From an uncultured Victivallaceae bacterium (lineage in GTDB: Bacteria > Verrucomicrobiota > Lentisphaeria > Victivallales > Victivallaceae): a stretch of DNA of 64,000 nucleotides. Positions 25,171-34,808 of this stretch are shown here, piece after piece. The stretch covers positions 124,001-188,000 of the forward strand of contig CALXXL010000001.1 of the NCBI GenBank assembly GCA_944392655.1, given 5' to 3'. A program made the translations under genes and the position numbers. A model generated the notes under the pieces. The model was not told the DNA's origin, searched no databases, and was given only the letters and a program-made list of their open reading frames with translations. The first letter of the stretch is position 1. Every line of letters begins with the position of its first letter.

Positions 25171-25185
25171 GAATTATAAAAATTT

Positions 25186-25824
25186 TTAAGATTTTTTCGG
25201 TCCGAAGCGGTTTTCTGTACCGTTAAGTAGTCTTTTGATGTTGCTCAAATGACGCAGTATGGCTGCCAAGCCGAGAATATATAGCAGAACCTGCACCGGC
25301 ACAGGCAGTACCCACCAGTTGAAATAGTTGAATACGGTTGCGAGTACCGGAACCGCGATTGCGGCGAGGATGCTGGCCAGGGATACATACCGGAAAGCGA
25401 GGAAAGCGGCGGCCCATATAATCAATCCACCGATGCAGGCCGGTGGAGAGAGGGCAAGTATACCGCCCGCCGCGGTGGAGATGCCTTTCCCACCTTTAAA
25501 TTTGAGAAAAATCGGGAACATGTGCCCGACTACTGGTGCGACCATGGCGATAATGCGGAAGCTGCTGTGGTTGGGAATGAAGCCTCTGGCTTCCAGAATA
25601 ATTACAGCCAATACGGGCAGGAATCCTTTCATAAAGTCGAGGAAGAAGCATATTTTTCCCTGGACTGGGCCGACCACGCGGGTAACGTTGGTTGCTCCGA
25701 TATTGCCTGAGCCCTCTTTACGGACGTCTTTTCCGTAGAGTTTGCCGATCAACAGCCCCCACGGTATGGAGCCGACAAGATATGAAGCGAGAAAGATAAC
25801 AGCTGCATACAGTATATAATTCAC
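25186..25824 (-). CDS. plsY: Glycerol-3-phosphate acyltransferase PlsY
   Basis: A 212-residue multi-span inner-membrane enzyme that transfers acyl groups from acyl-phosphate to glycerol-3-phosphate, the first step of phospholipid synthesis. The three signature motifs are visible: SGNIGATNVTRV with the preceding LVGSIPWGLLIGKL, FKGGKGISTAAGG, and the later RHLSNIKRLLNGTE. It begins with GTG, with GAGGC upstream. plsX is not in the window. It is followed by metX in the same direction, but metX has its own promoter-like site. Confidence 0.95.
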   Translation of the reverse strand: MNYILYAAVIFLASYLVGSIPWGLLIGKLYGKDVRKEGSGNIGATNVTRVVGPVQGKICFFLDFMKGFLPVLAVIILEARGFIPNHSSFRIIAMVAPVVGHMFPIFLKFKGGKGISTAAGGILALSPPACIGGLIIWAAAFLAFRYVSLASILAAIAVPVLATVFNYFNWWVLPVPVQVLLYILGLAAILRHLSNIKRLLNGTENRFGPKKS

Positions 25825-25855
25825 GGAAAAGCCTCGTTTTTATATTAATTAGTGA

Positions 25856-25883
25856 TTGATTTAAATATAAGATATGCTATTTT
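25856..25883 (+). promoter_or_regulatory. Putative promoter of the M24 peptidase gene
   Basis: TTGATT (25856-25861) and TATTTT (25878-25883) with 16-bp spacing. A transcript from here would start near 25890, after the longest in-frame ATG (25874), which supports the start at 25925. Confidence 0.42.
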
Positions 25884-25924
25884 CAATGAAAGTCAAGCGA
25901 GGTATTGTTGAAAGAGGCGGGGTG

Positions 25925-27028
25925 ATGAACAGAGCGAAACTGATGGTTGCGGCGAGCGGTCGCAACAGTGATTTGCGCTATGCGGTAAAATTTTCTGCAC
26001 CGGATGAGTTTGTTTTCATAGAGATCGGTGGCCGCCGCGAGATTGTGGTCAGCGCATTGGAATATGACCGGGCGCGGTCTGAAGCGGCGCACGGGGTGAA
26101 AGTGCGTGCATTATCGGAATTCAGCGGTAATGATCATCTATCTGTGATTATGGAATTGGCGGCGGAACATGGAATAAAAGAGTTTCTTGTTCCGTCGGAT
26201 TTTGCCATTGGTCTTGGGGATGAACTGCGCCGGAGGGGATTGAGTGTAACTCCTGAAGGCGGATTATTTTTTCCGGAGCGTGAGTACAAGGTTCCGGTGG
26301 AGATGGACGAAGTTCGCCGCGGGATCCGTGTAGCAGAAGCGGGGATGCGCCGGGCGTTTCAGGTGCTGGCGGAGTCGGAGATAATGAATTCCGGAGCGCT
26401 GTATTGGGCTGGAATGCCGCTGACCAGTGAGATTTTACGGACGGAGATAGTTTTAGAGTTTGTCCGTCATAACGCGTCGGCGGATTCGACTATTGTTGCC
26501 GGCGGATTACAGTCGGCGCAGCCGCATTCCGAGGGTTATGGGCAGCTGTACGCCGGTTGTCCTATTGTAATGGATCTCTTTCCGAGGTTGAATGACTCCG
26601 GCTACTGGGGTGATTTAACCCGCACGGTGGTTAAGGGGAAAGCGCCCGATATAGTCCGGCGTGCGTTTGATGCAGTGCTTTTTGCGCGTGACGAGGCCAA
26701 ACGGCGGCTGAAGTCCGGAGTAGTTCCATCGGAAGTGCATAATTTTGTCACGGATTATCTGGCTGGAGCCGGATTTCCGACCGGCTGCGACAATACCGGG
26801 AACTACGGGTTTTTCCATGGACTCGGCCATGGTCTTGGGTTGGATATACATGAGGAACCGCGGGTCAACAGCCGCAATCACGAGCCATTGAAAGGTGGGG
26901 AAGTGGTGACAGTTGAGCCTGGGGTCTACTATCCTCAATGGGGAGGTATACGTCTTGAAGACGTAGTGGTCATTGGGGAAGAAGAGAGTATATGTTTAAC
27001 TGAAATAGAAACATTTCTGGAGATTTAG
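25925..27028 (+). CDS. M24-family metallopeptidase (Xaa-Pro aminopeptidase type)
   Basis: A 367-residue protein with a creatinase-type N-terminal domain and a C-terminal pita-bread metallopeptidase domain. The metal ligands are seen in IVMDLFPRLNDSGYWGDLTRTV (two Asp), FHGLGHGLGLDIHE (His), VTVEPGVYY (Glu) and GGIRLEDVVVI (Glu). It would release N-terminal residues before proline. ATG 25925 has AGGCGGGG upstream; an earlier in-frame ATG at 25874 lies within the promoter candidate. The GH20 gene follows after one base, so the two are probably cotranscribed. Confidence 0.9.
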   Translation: MNRAKLMVAASGRNSDLRYAVKFSAPDEFVFIEIGGRREIVVSALEYDRARSEAAHGVKVRALSEFSGNDHLSVIMELAAEHGIKEFLVPSDFAIGLGDELRRRGLSVTPEGGLFFPEREYKVPVEMDEVRRGIRVAEAGMRRAFQVLAESEIMNSGALYWAGMPLTSEILRTEIVLEFVRHNASADSTIVAGGLQSAQPHSEGYGQLYAGCPIVMDLFPRLNDSGYWGDLTRTVVKGKAPDIVRRAFDAVLFARDEAKRRLKSGVVPSEVHNFVTDYLAGAGFPTGCDNTGNYGFFHGLGHGLGLDIHEEPRVNSRNHEPLKGGEVVTVEPGVYYPQWGGIRLEDVVVIGEEESICLTEIETFLEI

Positions 27029-27029
27029 T

Positions 27030-29789
27030 ATGAGAGAAATTTTGTTGTTGTTGGGGGTGGTGCTGACGGCCTTCTCTCTTGCCGGAGCAGAGTCGTTGAA
27101 GGTTGACGCCACCCGCCGGGGATTTCTGATCAAGAGTGAAAATGCTGATATTACGACTATGACTTCGGTAATAGTCTGTGTACCGCCATTCCGTGAGAAG
27201 CATTTTTATAATGTGACGGATGATATAGATTTGGTAAATACCGGCGACTATTCGGCGATTATCCAGAAAGGTGCGAAGAACAAGGTTGATATTGTTGATT
27301 ACTCGGTCACGCGTGAAGGCGATTCGCTTATTCTGTCGCTGGTTGCCGATCTTACGCACAGTGATCCGACCGACATGGAGAACACGCTTCTGGTCACTCC
27401 GGAGTATCTTCTGAGCGATGCCGACTACACGGCTGTTCTGGCTGACGGCAGTGAAGTTACCGGTCATATTCCGCCTACATTTGAAGGCGAGATCGAGGTT
27501 CGTCATGTATTTGAGAATGCGGTAAAGGCCTCCTTCACGAACAAATACGGTACTCTGACTTTGGAAGTCCTTGCCGGGCCGCCGTTTCTGGTTGGCGACC
27601 GGCGTGGAGTGGTGTTTGAAGAACGCCGCTGTTTCTGGATCGGTCATCAGGTGCCGATGTTTGAGGGCAAGCGTTATGACAGCAAGGTTAAGCTGACTTT
27701 TGAGCGTGCGGAGAATCTGAGCAAGGCCAAGCCGTCTGCCTCTGCTCCGGATGCGGTTGTAAAGACCACTGCGGCTGCCGATGCGGTAATTGACTACAAT
27801 TTTGATTATCCACTGTATCCGGCGCCGAAAGCTATGGAATTTTACAAGGATAAGTTTTTTATGCCGTCTGACAGTGTAAGCTGTTCGATTGGCGGAAACG
27901 ATGCCCGTTTGAACCGTGCGGCGGAAAAACTTTTCCGTGGTTGGGGGATGAACCTTGTGCCATCGGAAGGCGATGCGCAGTTAAAGATATTGATCTCCGC
28001 TGAAGGGGAAGGGATAATGATTCCGCCGGACAATCCGGAGGGCTATCTGTTGAAGGTGGATGAATCCGGGATAAAGATCTATGCGCGTACGGAGAAAGGT
28101 GCGTTCTATGCGCTTCAGACATTGCGTGGACTCTATCGTGACAACAAGTTCAAAAGTGCGTTGATCCGTGACTGGCCGGATATGGAACTGCGTGCGGTGC
28201 ACTTTATGCTTCCGGACCGTGATGCCTACGCTCTTCTGAGCCGTATGATAACCGAGGTAATGGTTCCGATGAAGATGAACATGTTCATCATGGAGTGTGA
28301 ATTTGTTCACTGGGAATCAATTCCTGAGTTGCATGTAAAATGGGGTATGACGAAAGAGGATTGCGAAAAACTTATTGCGTTGTGCGAAGAGAATTTCATT
28401 GAACCCATTCCGCTCATGCAGACTCTGAGTCACATGCCGTGGCTCTTCTCGAACGGTCAGAACCTTGACATGTGCGAAGACACGCGTAATCCTTATGCTT
28501 ACTTTACGAGTCATCCGGATCTTTATCCATTGATGGAGAAGGTATTTGATGAAGTGGTGGAAACATTCCACAATCCGCGTTATCTGCACATAGGTCATGA
28601 CGAGTTGTACACCTGGGCGCAGTATCCCTGCCGTCCTGAAAGTATAGCTATCGGGACCAAGAAGCTGGTTTACGATGATGTAATGTGGTACTACAACTAT
28701 GCGAAGAAGCATAATGCGCAGATCATGATGTGGCACGATATATTTGTGACACCGGAAGAGAGTCCGGAGAACGGTCATGGTGGCGGTGCGCCTGACTGGG
28801 TGGATCAGATCCGTCCGGATTTGCCGCGTGATATTGTTTTCTGTGTCTGGCGTTATGCGGGCAAGACCACTGAGTTTCTTGATCTTGAACATCTGGCGGC
28901 CGAAGGCTTTGAAGTTATGGGTTCATCGTGGTTTGAGATCAACAATGTTGAGCGTCTTACGCTGGAGACCAAGCGGGTTGGTGGCCTTGGTATGATTTCG
29001 ACCACATGGATATATCCTGTTCTTGACAAAAATGGCAATATAGAGCGTGGCTGTTTCAATGCGTTGGAAAACTGGTTCATACAGGTCGCACCATATACCC
29101 GGAGCGGAGCCTGGAGCTGGAACAGCAATGCTAAAGCGAATGCCGGTCTTAACGGTAAAGAGTTGTTTGCCTCTCTGCTTGAAGGCAGCCGCAACAACGG
29201 TACCATGGCGGGAGAGTTGGTTGATTTGAGCGGTATTGCCAATATTGGCGTCAATAATACAGACAAACCGTTTCTCATCGATGAGCTGTATGGCTTTGAT
29301 ATATTGAAGCCCGGCAAAATGCGCGTAGGGCGTGTCCTGTTTGACATTCCAGCCAAAGGTGATTCTGCCGGTGTGATTGCATTGAAATCCCGTTTGAATC
29401 CTGAGTTTCCGGATAAGGTTACAATCAAGCTGGACAATGTGAAGTGTGATGAATTCTATTTCCTCAACACTGCGTTGGGAATACAGCCGGTTCCCGGTGC
29501 GGTGGTAGCCAATTACATCATCACCTATGCCGATGGAGAGGAAGCGGTTCTTCCGGTGCGTTACCAGTATGAAGTTGCGCCTCCGGAAGAGGATGTAAAC
29601 TACTTCCTGAGTACGGGGAACCGGTTGAACTGGCGTTTTGGTACGCAGAATATGAGTTTATTCTACTCAACGTTTGCCAATCCGCGTCCGGATGTTCCTG
29701 TTACGGCGATAACTGTAGCCGGAACGGAGGAAGAGTATCCGTTCTATGTTTTCGGTATATCGTTATCTGAGAAGGCGGAACAGCCTTAA
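27030..29789 (+). CDS. Secreted GH20 beta-N-acetylhexosaminidase-like protein
   Basis: A 919-residue exported protein with a signal peptide (ILLLLGVVLTAFSLAGA, residues 4-20). Residues about 25-250 form a beta-rich unknown domain; about 255-372 look like the GH20b accessory domain (YPLYPAPKAMEFY ... KGAFYALQTLRGLYRD); the catalytic TIM barrel follows. YLHIGHDELYTW has the adjacent Asp-Glu pair (D524-E525) used in substrate-assisted hydrolysis, with His where many GH20 enzymes have Gly. A beta-rich tail of about 200 residues ends the protein. It would remove terminal GlcNAc or GalNAc from glycans, for example mucin, outside the cytoplasm. It is followed 42 bp later by the DUF4855 gene. Confidence 0.82.
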   Translation: MREILLLLGVVLTAFSLAGAESLKVDATRRGFLIKSENADITTMTSVIVCVPPFREKHFYNVTDDIDLVNTGDYSAIIQKGAKNKVDIVDYSVTREGDSLILSLVADLTHSDPTDMENTLLVTPEYLLSDADYTAVLADGSEVTGHIPPTFEGEIEVRHVFENAVKASFTNKYGTLTLEVLAGPPFLVGDRRGVVFEERRCFWIGHQVPMFEGKRYDSKVKLTFERAENLSKAKPSASAPDAVVKTTAAADAVIDYNFDYPLYPAPKAMEFYKDKFFMPSDSVSCSIGGNDARLNRAAEKLFRGWGMNLVPSEGDAQLKILISAEGEGIMIPPDNPEGYLLKVDESGIKIYARTEKGAFYALQTLRGLYRDNKFKSALIRDWPDMELRAVHFMLPDRDAYALLSRMITEVMVPMKMNMFIMECEFVHWESIPELHVKWGMTKEDCEKLIALCEENFIEPIPLMQTLSHMPWLFSNGQNLDMCEDTRNPYAYFTSHPDLYPLMEKVFDEVVETFHNPRYLHIGHDELYTWAQYPCRPESIAIGTKKLVYDDVMWYYNYAKKHNAQIMMWHDIFVTPEESPENGHGGGAPDWVDQIRPDLPRDIVFCVWRYAGKTTEFLDLEHLAAEGFEVMGSSWFEINNVERLTLETKRVGGLGMISTTWIYPVLDKNGNIERGCFNALENWFIQVAPYTRSGAWSWNSNAKANAGLNGKELFASLLEGSRNNGTMAGELVDLSGIANIGVNNTDKPFLIDELYGFDILKPGKMRVGRVLFDIPAKGDSAGVIALKSRLNPEFPDKVTIKLDNVKCDEFYFLNTALGIQPVPGAVVANYIITYADGEEAVLPVRYQYEVAPPEEDVNYFLSTGNRLNWRFGTQNMSLFYSTFANPRPDVPVTAITVAGTEEEYPFYVFGISLSEKAEQP

Positions 29790-29831
29790 AAACTAACTTG
29801 ATAAGATAAAACAAGCTGGGGAGGGAGGGAA

Positions 29832-32135
29832 ATGAAAGCTGTTAAACTGTTTGGTTTGGCGCTGTTGGTGCTGCCATGTATATTGGTGGCGGATTTCATC
29901 ACGCCTGAAGAGGCCGGATTTCGTCATTGTGCATTGATCTACCATCACAATGGGGTGAATGCAGACTATTTCAAGCCGATGCTGGTTAAATATGATGGAG
30001 AAAATCCGACGTCGCAGCCTGGATTTGACATGTTTCTCTTTCTCTCTTATTCCATACCAAACGGCAAAAGAACGGAGATGAGTCCGACTGATATGGCCGA
30101 CTGGCAGTGGATAATCGACGACTACTTTGGTGAAAATGGTCATACAGTCGGCCTGGCGCAGGCGATCCGTGAACTGCGTGGAGAGGTTGGAGAGCCGTCC
30201 GGGAAGATCCGTGCAGCGTTCTGTGTGCCGTGGATAAATCCGGAAGTAACGGAATTTGGTGATGTTGATGGCGATGGTGTTTCCGAAGATCTGTCGACAA
30301 GCGAGGGGCGTGAAGCGGCGATAAGGTGGTATACTGCTTCTATCATCAAAGAGCTGGCAAAATATCCGGAGATAGAGTTATGGGGCTTCTATCTGATGCG
30401 CGAAGGTGTCAGTGATTCTGAGCGCTATATTGCCCGTGAATTGAGTAATATTGTACACGATCTCGGTTACCGGATGCTGTGGATTCCCTATTATAACGCG
30501 GCTGGTTACGAGAAGTGGCGCGAGGCGGGATTTGATGCGGCCTTTTTTCAGAGCAACTGGATGTTCACTCCTTCGCAGCGCAACCGGCTGTGGAACACGG
30601 CGGACCGGGCGCAGCGTTATGATGCGGGTATAGAGCTTGAGTTGTACAGTACCACGCCCACGCCGCGTCAGCGTCGTATTTTCTGGGAGACTATGGAAAC
30701 CGGGACATTGTCTGGTTTTCAGGATGGTGCGTGCGCCTATTATTTCGGTGATGGCTTTAATATGCATGTGGATAAGGATCCGGAGAACCGTGCGCTCTAT
30801 GCGGCGTGGATGGATTTTGTTGCAGGCAAGCCGATTACAGCTCCTCCGGTTGGGGAGTGGGAGGTTGACTACCAGGGTGATTGTATTGAGGTGGTATACC
30901 ATTTGGATGCGCCCGGATTTCCGGTGGCGGTGGATCTGACTCTGGATACGGATAACGCCTCATATTTTACAGGAATTGCGGAATTATTCGGGCGCAGAGC
31001 CGGCGGCGACTGGCGTCCATTGGCCTGGAAGGTGTGTGACAGTCCGGATGAAGAAGATGTCCGTTATCAAAGCGTGCAGGTAAAGCTGCTGCCGGAAGAG
31101 TTGGATGAGCTCAAATTTGTATTGCGTCCGAACCGTGAGGCCCGTCCGTGGCCATCGGTGATGGAGTGCAATGTGCAGTTGGATTCTGCCGGGACGGCTT
31201 TTTCCAAAAGTTTGAACCGCAAATACCACAGCAGTGTTGATGAAGTAGCTGCTCCACTCTATCCGGACTCTACCGGTTTTGAGTTAAGTGACGGGGTGAT
31301 TGGCGGCAGCTGGGAGAATTATGTCGGCTGGTTTTCCAACGATGGCCGGGTTACTTTAAACATTGAGTTTGCCGGAGAGTGCCGTTTTGACGAGATAAGA
31401 GTGTATTCGCTGAAGGATGGTAATTCAAGCATCTATCCTCCTGCGGCGGTGGAGACCCGTTGGGGGAATGATTTCCCCTCTTCTGCGTATGACGGCTTTG
31501 GTGCATTGCCGGAAGAGCTGCTGACCCGGGAAAACGGCTTCCGTTATCTGGCGGACAAGGGTTATGTGCAGATTCGGCTTCCGCATATGGCGGACAGCAA
31601 TTTTGTAACGCTGCTGATAGATCCACATGGTTGGTTTTTTGCTTCGGAGATAGAATTTTATCTGAATGGAATCAAGTGCGAGGTCCCCTTCAGCTATGAT
31701 TTTGAACCTGTGCCGTCAAATCCGTCTGTCAAACGTGATGCTCCCGGTCTTTATGAGGATCCGGGCGACTGGCTTACCGATGGGGAGTATTCATCTTTTT
31801 ACAGTGATGGAGCGGTAGGATTTGTCAATGAAGCTCCGCGTAAAATTGCCATGGATCTTGGCAGTGTTATGCCGGTGAATGAGATCCGCTGTTATACCAT
31901 AGGAGGAGGTCATGCCGGAATTCTTGCTCCGGCTAAGATCACGGCCTGGATTTCCGCCGACCGGAAGAACTGGGTTGAACTTCCCGCAGTTGCTGGCGGC
32001 GATGAAAACACAGGCGCGAATCTGGTGAAGGAGTTAAAGATCCCGTGTGATGGCCGGGAGGCGAGATTTATCATGCTGGAGTTTACTGCTGAATCCGGCG
32101 CATGGTGTTTTGTGACGGAGATCGCAGTTTATTAA
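29832..32135 (+). CDS. Secreted DUF4855 protein with C-terminal discoidin-like domains
   Basis: A 767-residue exported protein: signal peptide KLFGLALLVLPCILVA, then a DUF4855 domain (about residues 25-340; GFRHCALIYHHNG, FDMFLFLSYSIPNGKR, LWGFYLMREGVSDSE, FQSNWMF), and two beta-rich modules at about 475-565 and 640-767 that look like F5/8 type C (discoidin) domains, e.g. NEIRCYTIGGGHAGILAPAKI. DUF4855 has a TIM-barrel-like pattern and usually occurs with carbohydrate-active proteins, but its reaction is unknown. GGGGAGGGAGGG gives a very strong ribosome site. It probably works with the upstream GH20 enzyme on the same glycan. Confidence 0.78.
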   Translation: MKAVKLFGLALLVLPCILVADFITPEEAGFRHCALIYHHNGVNADYFKPMLVKYDGENPTSQPGFDMFLFLSYSIPNGKRTEMSPTDMADWQWIIDDYFGENGHTVGLAQAIRELRGEVGEPSGKIRAAFCVPWINPEVTEFGDVDGDGVSEDLSTSEGREAAIRWYTASIIKELAKYPEIELWGFYLMREGVSDSERYIARELSNIVHDLGYRMLWIPYYNAAGYEKWREAGFDAAFFQSNWMFTPSQRNRLWNTADRAQRYDAGIELELYSTTPTPRQRRIFWETMETGTLSGFQDGACAYYFGDGFNMHVDKDPENRALYAAWMDFVAGKPITAPPVGEWEVDYQGDCIEVVYHLDAPGFPVAVDLTLDTDNASYFTGIAELFGRRAGGDWRPLAWKVCDSPDEEDVRYQSVQVKLLPEELDELKFVLRPNREARPWPSVMECNVQLDSAGTAFSKSLNRKYHSSVDEVAAPLYPDSTGFELSDGVIGGSWENYVGWFSNDGRVTLNIEFAGECRFDEIRVYSLKDGNSSIYPPAAVETRWGNDFPSSAYDGFGALPEELLTRENGFRYLADKGYVQIRLPHMADSNFVTLLIDPHGWFFASEIEFYLNGIKCEVPFSYDFEPVPSNPSVKRDAPGLYEDPGDWLTDGEYSSFYSDGAVGFVNEAPRKIAMDLGSVMPVNEIRCYTIGGGHAGILAPAKITAWISADRKNWVELPAVAGGDENTGANLVKELKIPCDGREARFIMLEFTAESGAWCFVTEIAVY

Positions 32136-32138
32136 TTC

Positions 32139-32181
32139 TTGACGAAGCCGCCTTGATGGTGTAAATTACTCTTATTATATT
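32139..32181 (+). promoter_or_regulatory. Two overlapping promoter-like pairs before clpC
   Basis: TTGACG (32139-32144) with TAAATT (32162-32167), and TTGATG (32153-32158) with TATATT (32176-32181). Both have 17-bp spacing. No CIRCE or CtsR-type repeat was seen. Confidence 0.5.
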
Positions 32182-32190
32182 ATTGCATAA

Positions 32191-32205
32191 CCGGCTGACA
32201 GCCGG
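32191..32205 (+). promoter_or_regulatory. Short hairpin at the 5' end of the clpC leader
   Basis: CCGGCT-GAC-AGCCGG, a 6-bp perfect stem with a 3-base loop, lying at the predicted transcript start and just before the GGAAGGAGG ribosome site. It may stabilise the mRNA or modulate initiation. Confidence 0.4.
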
Positions 32206-32222
32206 GAAGGAGGAATGCTATT

Positions 32223-34808
32223 ATGGCTGAACATTTTGGCGGCATGGCCAATTTCACTCCGCGGGCGCAGCATGTACTGGTGCTGGCGCAGAAGGAGGCG
32301 GAGCGTTTTAATCATGATTTTGTCGGAACGGAGCATCTGCTTTTAGCGTTGCTGGCTTTCAACGAGGGAGTTGCGGTAGAGGTACTGCGCAAGATGGGGT
32401 TGAATCTGGACGAACTGCGTCTGGAGGTGGAAAAATCCTGCGGGGCGAGCGGCACTACGAAAGTAAGCGGTTATATTCCATTGACAGACCGACTTAAACG
32501 GGTGCTGATACTTTCTGCGGCTGAAGCGCGTGGAATGAATTACAATTTTATTGGTACAGAGCATCTATTACTTGCGTTGCTGCGGGATGGTTCCAGTGTC
32601 GCGGCGCGTCTTCTGCAGAATCTGAATATCAATTTGAAGGCGGTGCGGCGCGAGGTTCTGAAGGCGCTGGATTCCGACTATATTCCTGACGATGATGAAG
32701 CAGATGATGAAAACGAAGTTTCTCCGGATGGCGGTGGTACTCCGGGGGCATCCAGTCAGGGTGGTGAGTGTCCGACTTTGAACTCTTTCGGGCGCAATCT
32801 CACGGAGTTGGCGCAGAATGGTGGTCTGGATCCGGTGATCGGGCGGCGCAATGAGATAGAGCGTATTATACAGGTGCTTTGCCGCCGGACGAAGAACAAT
32901 CCGGTTCTAATCGGGGAGGCCGGTGTAGGCAAGACGGCGATACTTGAGGGATTGGCGCAGGCGATTGCCGACCGCCGTGTACCTGAGCTTCTGCTGGACA
33001 AAAAGATCTACGCACTGGATCTGCCTTTGATGATTGCGGGTACGAAGTACCGCGGTCAGTTTGAAGAGCGTATAAAGGCGGTGATTGACGAGGTTCGCAA
33101 CTCCGGCCAGATAATTCTGTTTATTGACGAACTGCACACGATAGTCGGTGCCGGTGGAGCAGAGGGTGCGATGGATGCGGCGAACATCATAAAACCGGCA
33201 TTATCGCGCGGCGAACTGCAATGTGTTGGGGCCACTACGCTGGACGAATACCGCAAAGGCATAGAGAAGGATGCGGCGCTGGAGCGTCGTTTTCAGCCGA
33301 TTATAGTCAATCCGCCGACAGTGGATGAGACGATCGCCATACTTGAGGGGTTGAGTAAAACCTACGAAGAACATCATCATGTTGTTTACACGCACGATGC
33401 GCTGGTGGCGGCGGTGCGTCTGTCGGACCGTTATATAACCAACCGCTTCCTGCCGGACAAGGCGATAGATGTGCTTGATGAAACTGGCGCGCGGATTCGG
33501 ATATTGAATACTCTGCCTCCTTTGGACACCAGTGAATTGCAATCGAAGCTGGAAGAGGCGCAGGCGAAGAAACGCCAGGCGGTGAGTGACCAGCAGTTTG
33601 AGCTTGCGGCCAGTTGGCGTGACAAGGCTGAGGCGATTGCAGACGAGATTGCGGCGGCGGAGAAGAGCTATCGGGAGAAATCGGCGGCGAACCGTCCGGT
33701 AATAGATGCCGGAGCGATTGCGGATGTTGTAGCCAAACTTACCGGTATTCCGGTGCAGCAGATAGAGTCGAGTGAAACGCAGAAACTTCTGCATCTGGAG
33801 GATGAGTTGAAGCGTGTGGTCATTGGTCAGGACGAGGCGGTGGCCACGGTGGCGCGTGCATTGCGTCGCAGCCGGGCGGACTTAAAGGATCCGGCCCGTC
33901 CGATCGGGTCATTCATCTTTCTGGGGCCGACGGGAGTGGGCAAGACATTGCTGGCCAAGGAGCTGGCGGAAATAGTTTTCGGCAGTCCGGATGCGCTGGT
34001 GCAGGTGGATATGTCGGAATATATGGAAAAATTCAATGTTTCGCGTCTGGTTGGTTCGCCTCCGGGTTATGTCGGACATGGGGAAGGTGGCGAGCTGACT
34101 GAAAAGGTGCGTCGTCGTCCTTATTCGGTGGTGCTGTTTGACGAGATTGAAAAAGCGCATCCGGATGTTGCGCATCTTCTGTTGCAGATACTTGAAGAGG
34201 GTAAGCTGACAGATTCACTGGGACGCCGGATCGATTTCAGTAACACTGTGGTTATTATGACGAGCAACGTCGGTGCGGAGCAGTTGGTCAAAGGCAATAC
34301 TGCGTTGGGCTTCTCTTCCGGAAACACGGCTTCTGAGGCGGCGAAAGCGGAAGAGCGTCTGCTTGCGATAGCGAAGAAGCACTTCAAGCCGGAATTTCTG
34401 AACCGGCTGGATGATATTGTGCTCTTCCGTCAGCTTGGCAAAGAGGATCTGGTGCGGATAGTTGATCTTGAGATCAGTGAAGTTGCGTCCCGGTTGAAGC
34501 AGAAGCAGCTTGAGCTTGTGGTTGCTCCGGAGGTAAAAGATTTCCTGATACAGAAAGGTTATCAGGTTGAATATGGTGCGCGTCCATTGCGCCGGGCGGT
34601 TCAGCGTTATCTGGAAGATCCTCTGGCGGAGGAACTGTTGAAGGGTTATTTCCGGGATGCGGCGCGGATTCGTGCAGAGATGGACAACGGCAAACTGCTG
34701 TTTTTTCCGGAGAAGGCGGAGAAGAAGCCGGCGGTTAAGCGTCGGCGCAGCTCGGGAGAATCCGGGTCAAAACGTCCGCGTGGCAAGCGTAAAGAAGATC
34801 AGGAATGA
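32223..34808 (+). CDS. clpC: ATP-dependent Clp protease ATPase subunit ClpC
   Basis: An 861-residue Hsp100 unfoldase. Two Clp-N repeats occupy the first 150 residues ([31 protein letters not shown]). AAA domain 1 has [19 protein letters not shown]; a linker with a UVR-like segment ([14 protein letters not shown]) marks it as ClpC rather than ClpB, which would have a long middle coil. AAA domain 2 has [16 protein letters not shown] and the [21 protein letters not shown] end. A ClpP-binding loop is expected in domain 2. The C-terminal 40 residues are very basic and low in complexity. The stop overlaps the next start (ATGA). Confidence 0.95.
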   Translation: MAEHFGGMANFTPRAQHVLVLAQKEAERFNHDFVGTEHLLLALLAFNEGVAVEVLRKMGLNLDELRLEVEKSCGASGTTKVSGYIPLTDRLKRVLILSAAEARGMNYNFIGTEHLLLALLRDGSSVAARLLQNLNINLKAVRREVLKALDSDYIPDDDEADDENEVSPDGGGTPGASSQGGECPTLNSFGRNLTELAQNGGLDPVIGRRNEIERIIQVLCRRTKNNPVLIGEAGVGKTAILEGLAQAIADRRVPELLLDKKIYALDLPLMIAGTKYRGQFEERIKAVIDEVRNSGQIILFIDELHTIVGAGGAEGAMDAANIIKPALSRGELQCVGATTLDEYRKGIEKDAALERRFQPIIVNPPTVDETIAILEGLSKTYEEHHHVVYTHDALVAAVRLSDRYITNRFLPDKAIDVLDETGARIRILNTLPPLDTSELQSKLEEAQAKKRQAVSDQQFELAASWRDKAEAIADEIAAAEKSYREKSAANRPVIDAGAIADVVAKLTGIPVQQIESSETQKLLHLEDELKRVVIGQDEAVATVARALRRSRADLKDPARPIGSFIFLGPTGVGKTLLAKELAEIVFGSPDALVQVDMSEYMEKFNVSRLVGSPPGYVGHGEGGELTEKVRRRPYSVVLFDEIEKAHPDVAHLLLQILEEGKLTDSLGRRIDFSNTVVIMTSNVGAEQLVKGNTALGFSSGNTASEAAKAEERLLAIAKKHFKPEFLNRLDDIVLFRQLGKEDLVRIVDLEISEVASRLKQKQLELVVAPEVKDFLIQKGYQVEYGARPLRRAVQRYLEDPLAEELLKGYFRDAARIRAEMDNGKLLFFPEKAEKKPAVKRRRSSGESGSKRPRGKRKEDQE

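Noticed and set aside
25104-25185. SAM riboswitch before metX
   Set aside because: The gap is only 82 bp and shows no conserved SAM-I/II/IV core; a simple hairpin explains the structure.
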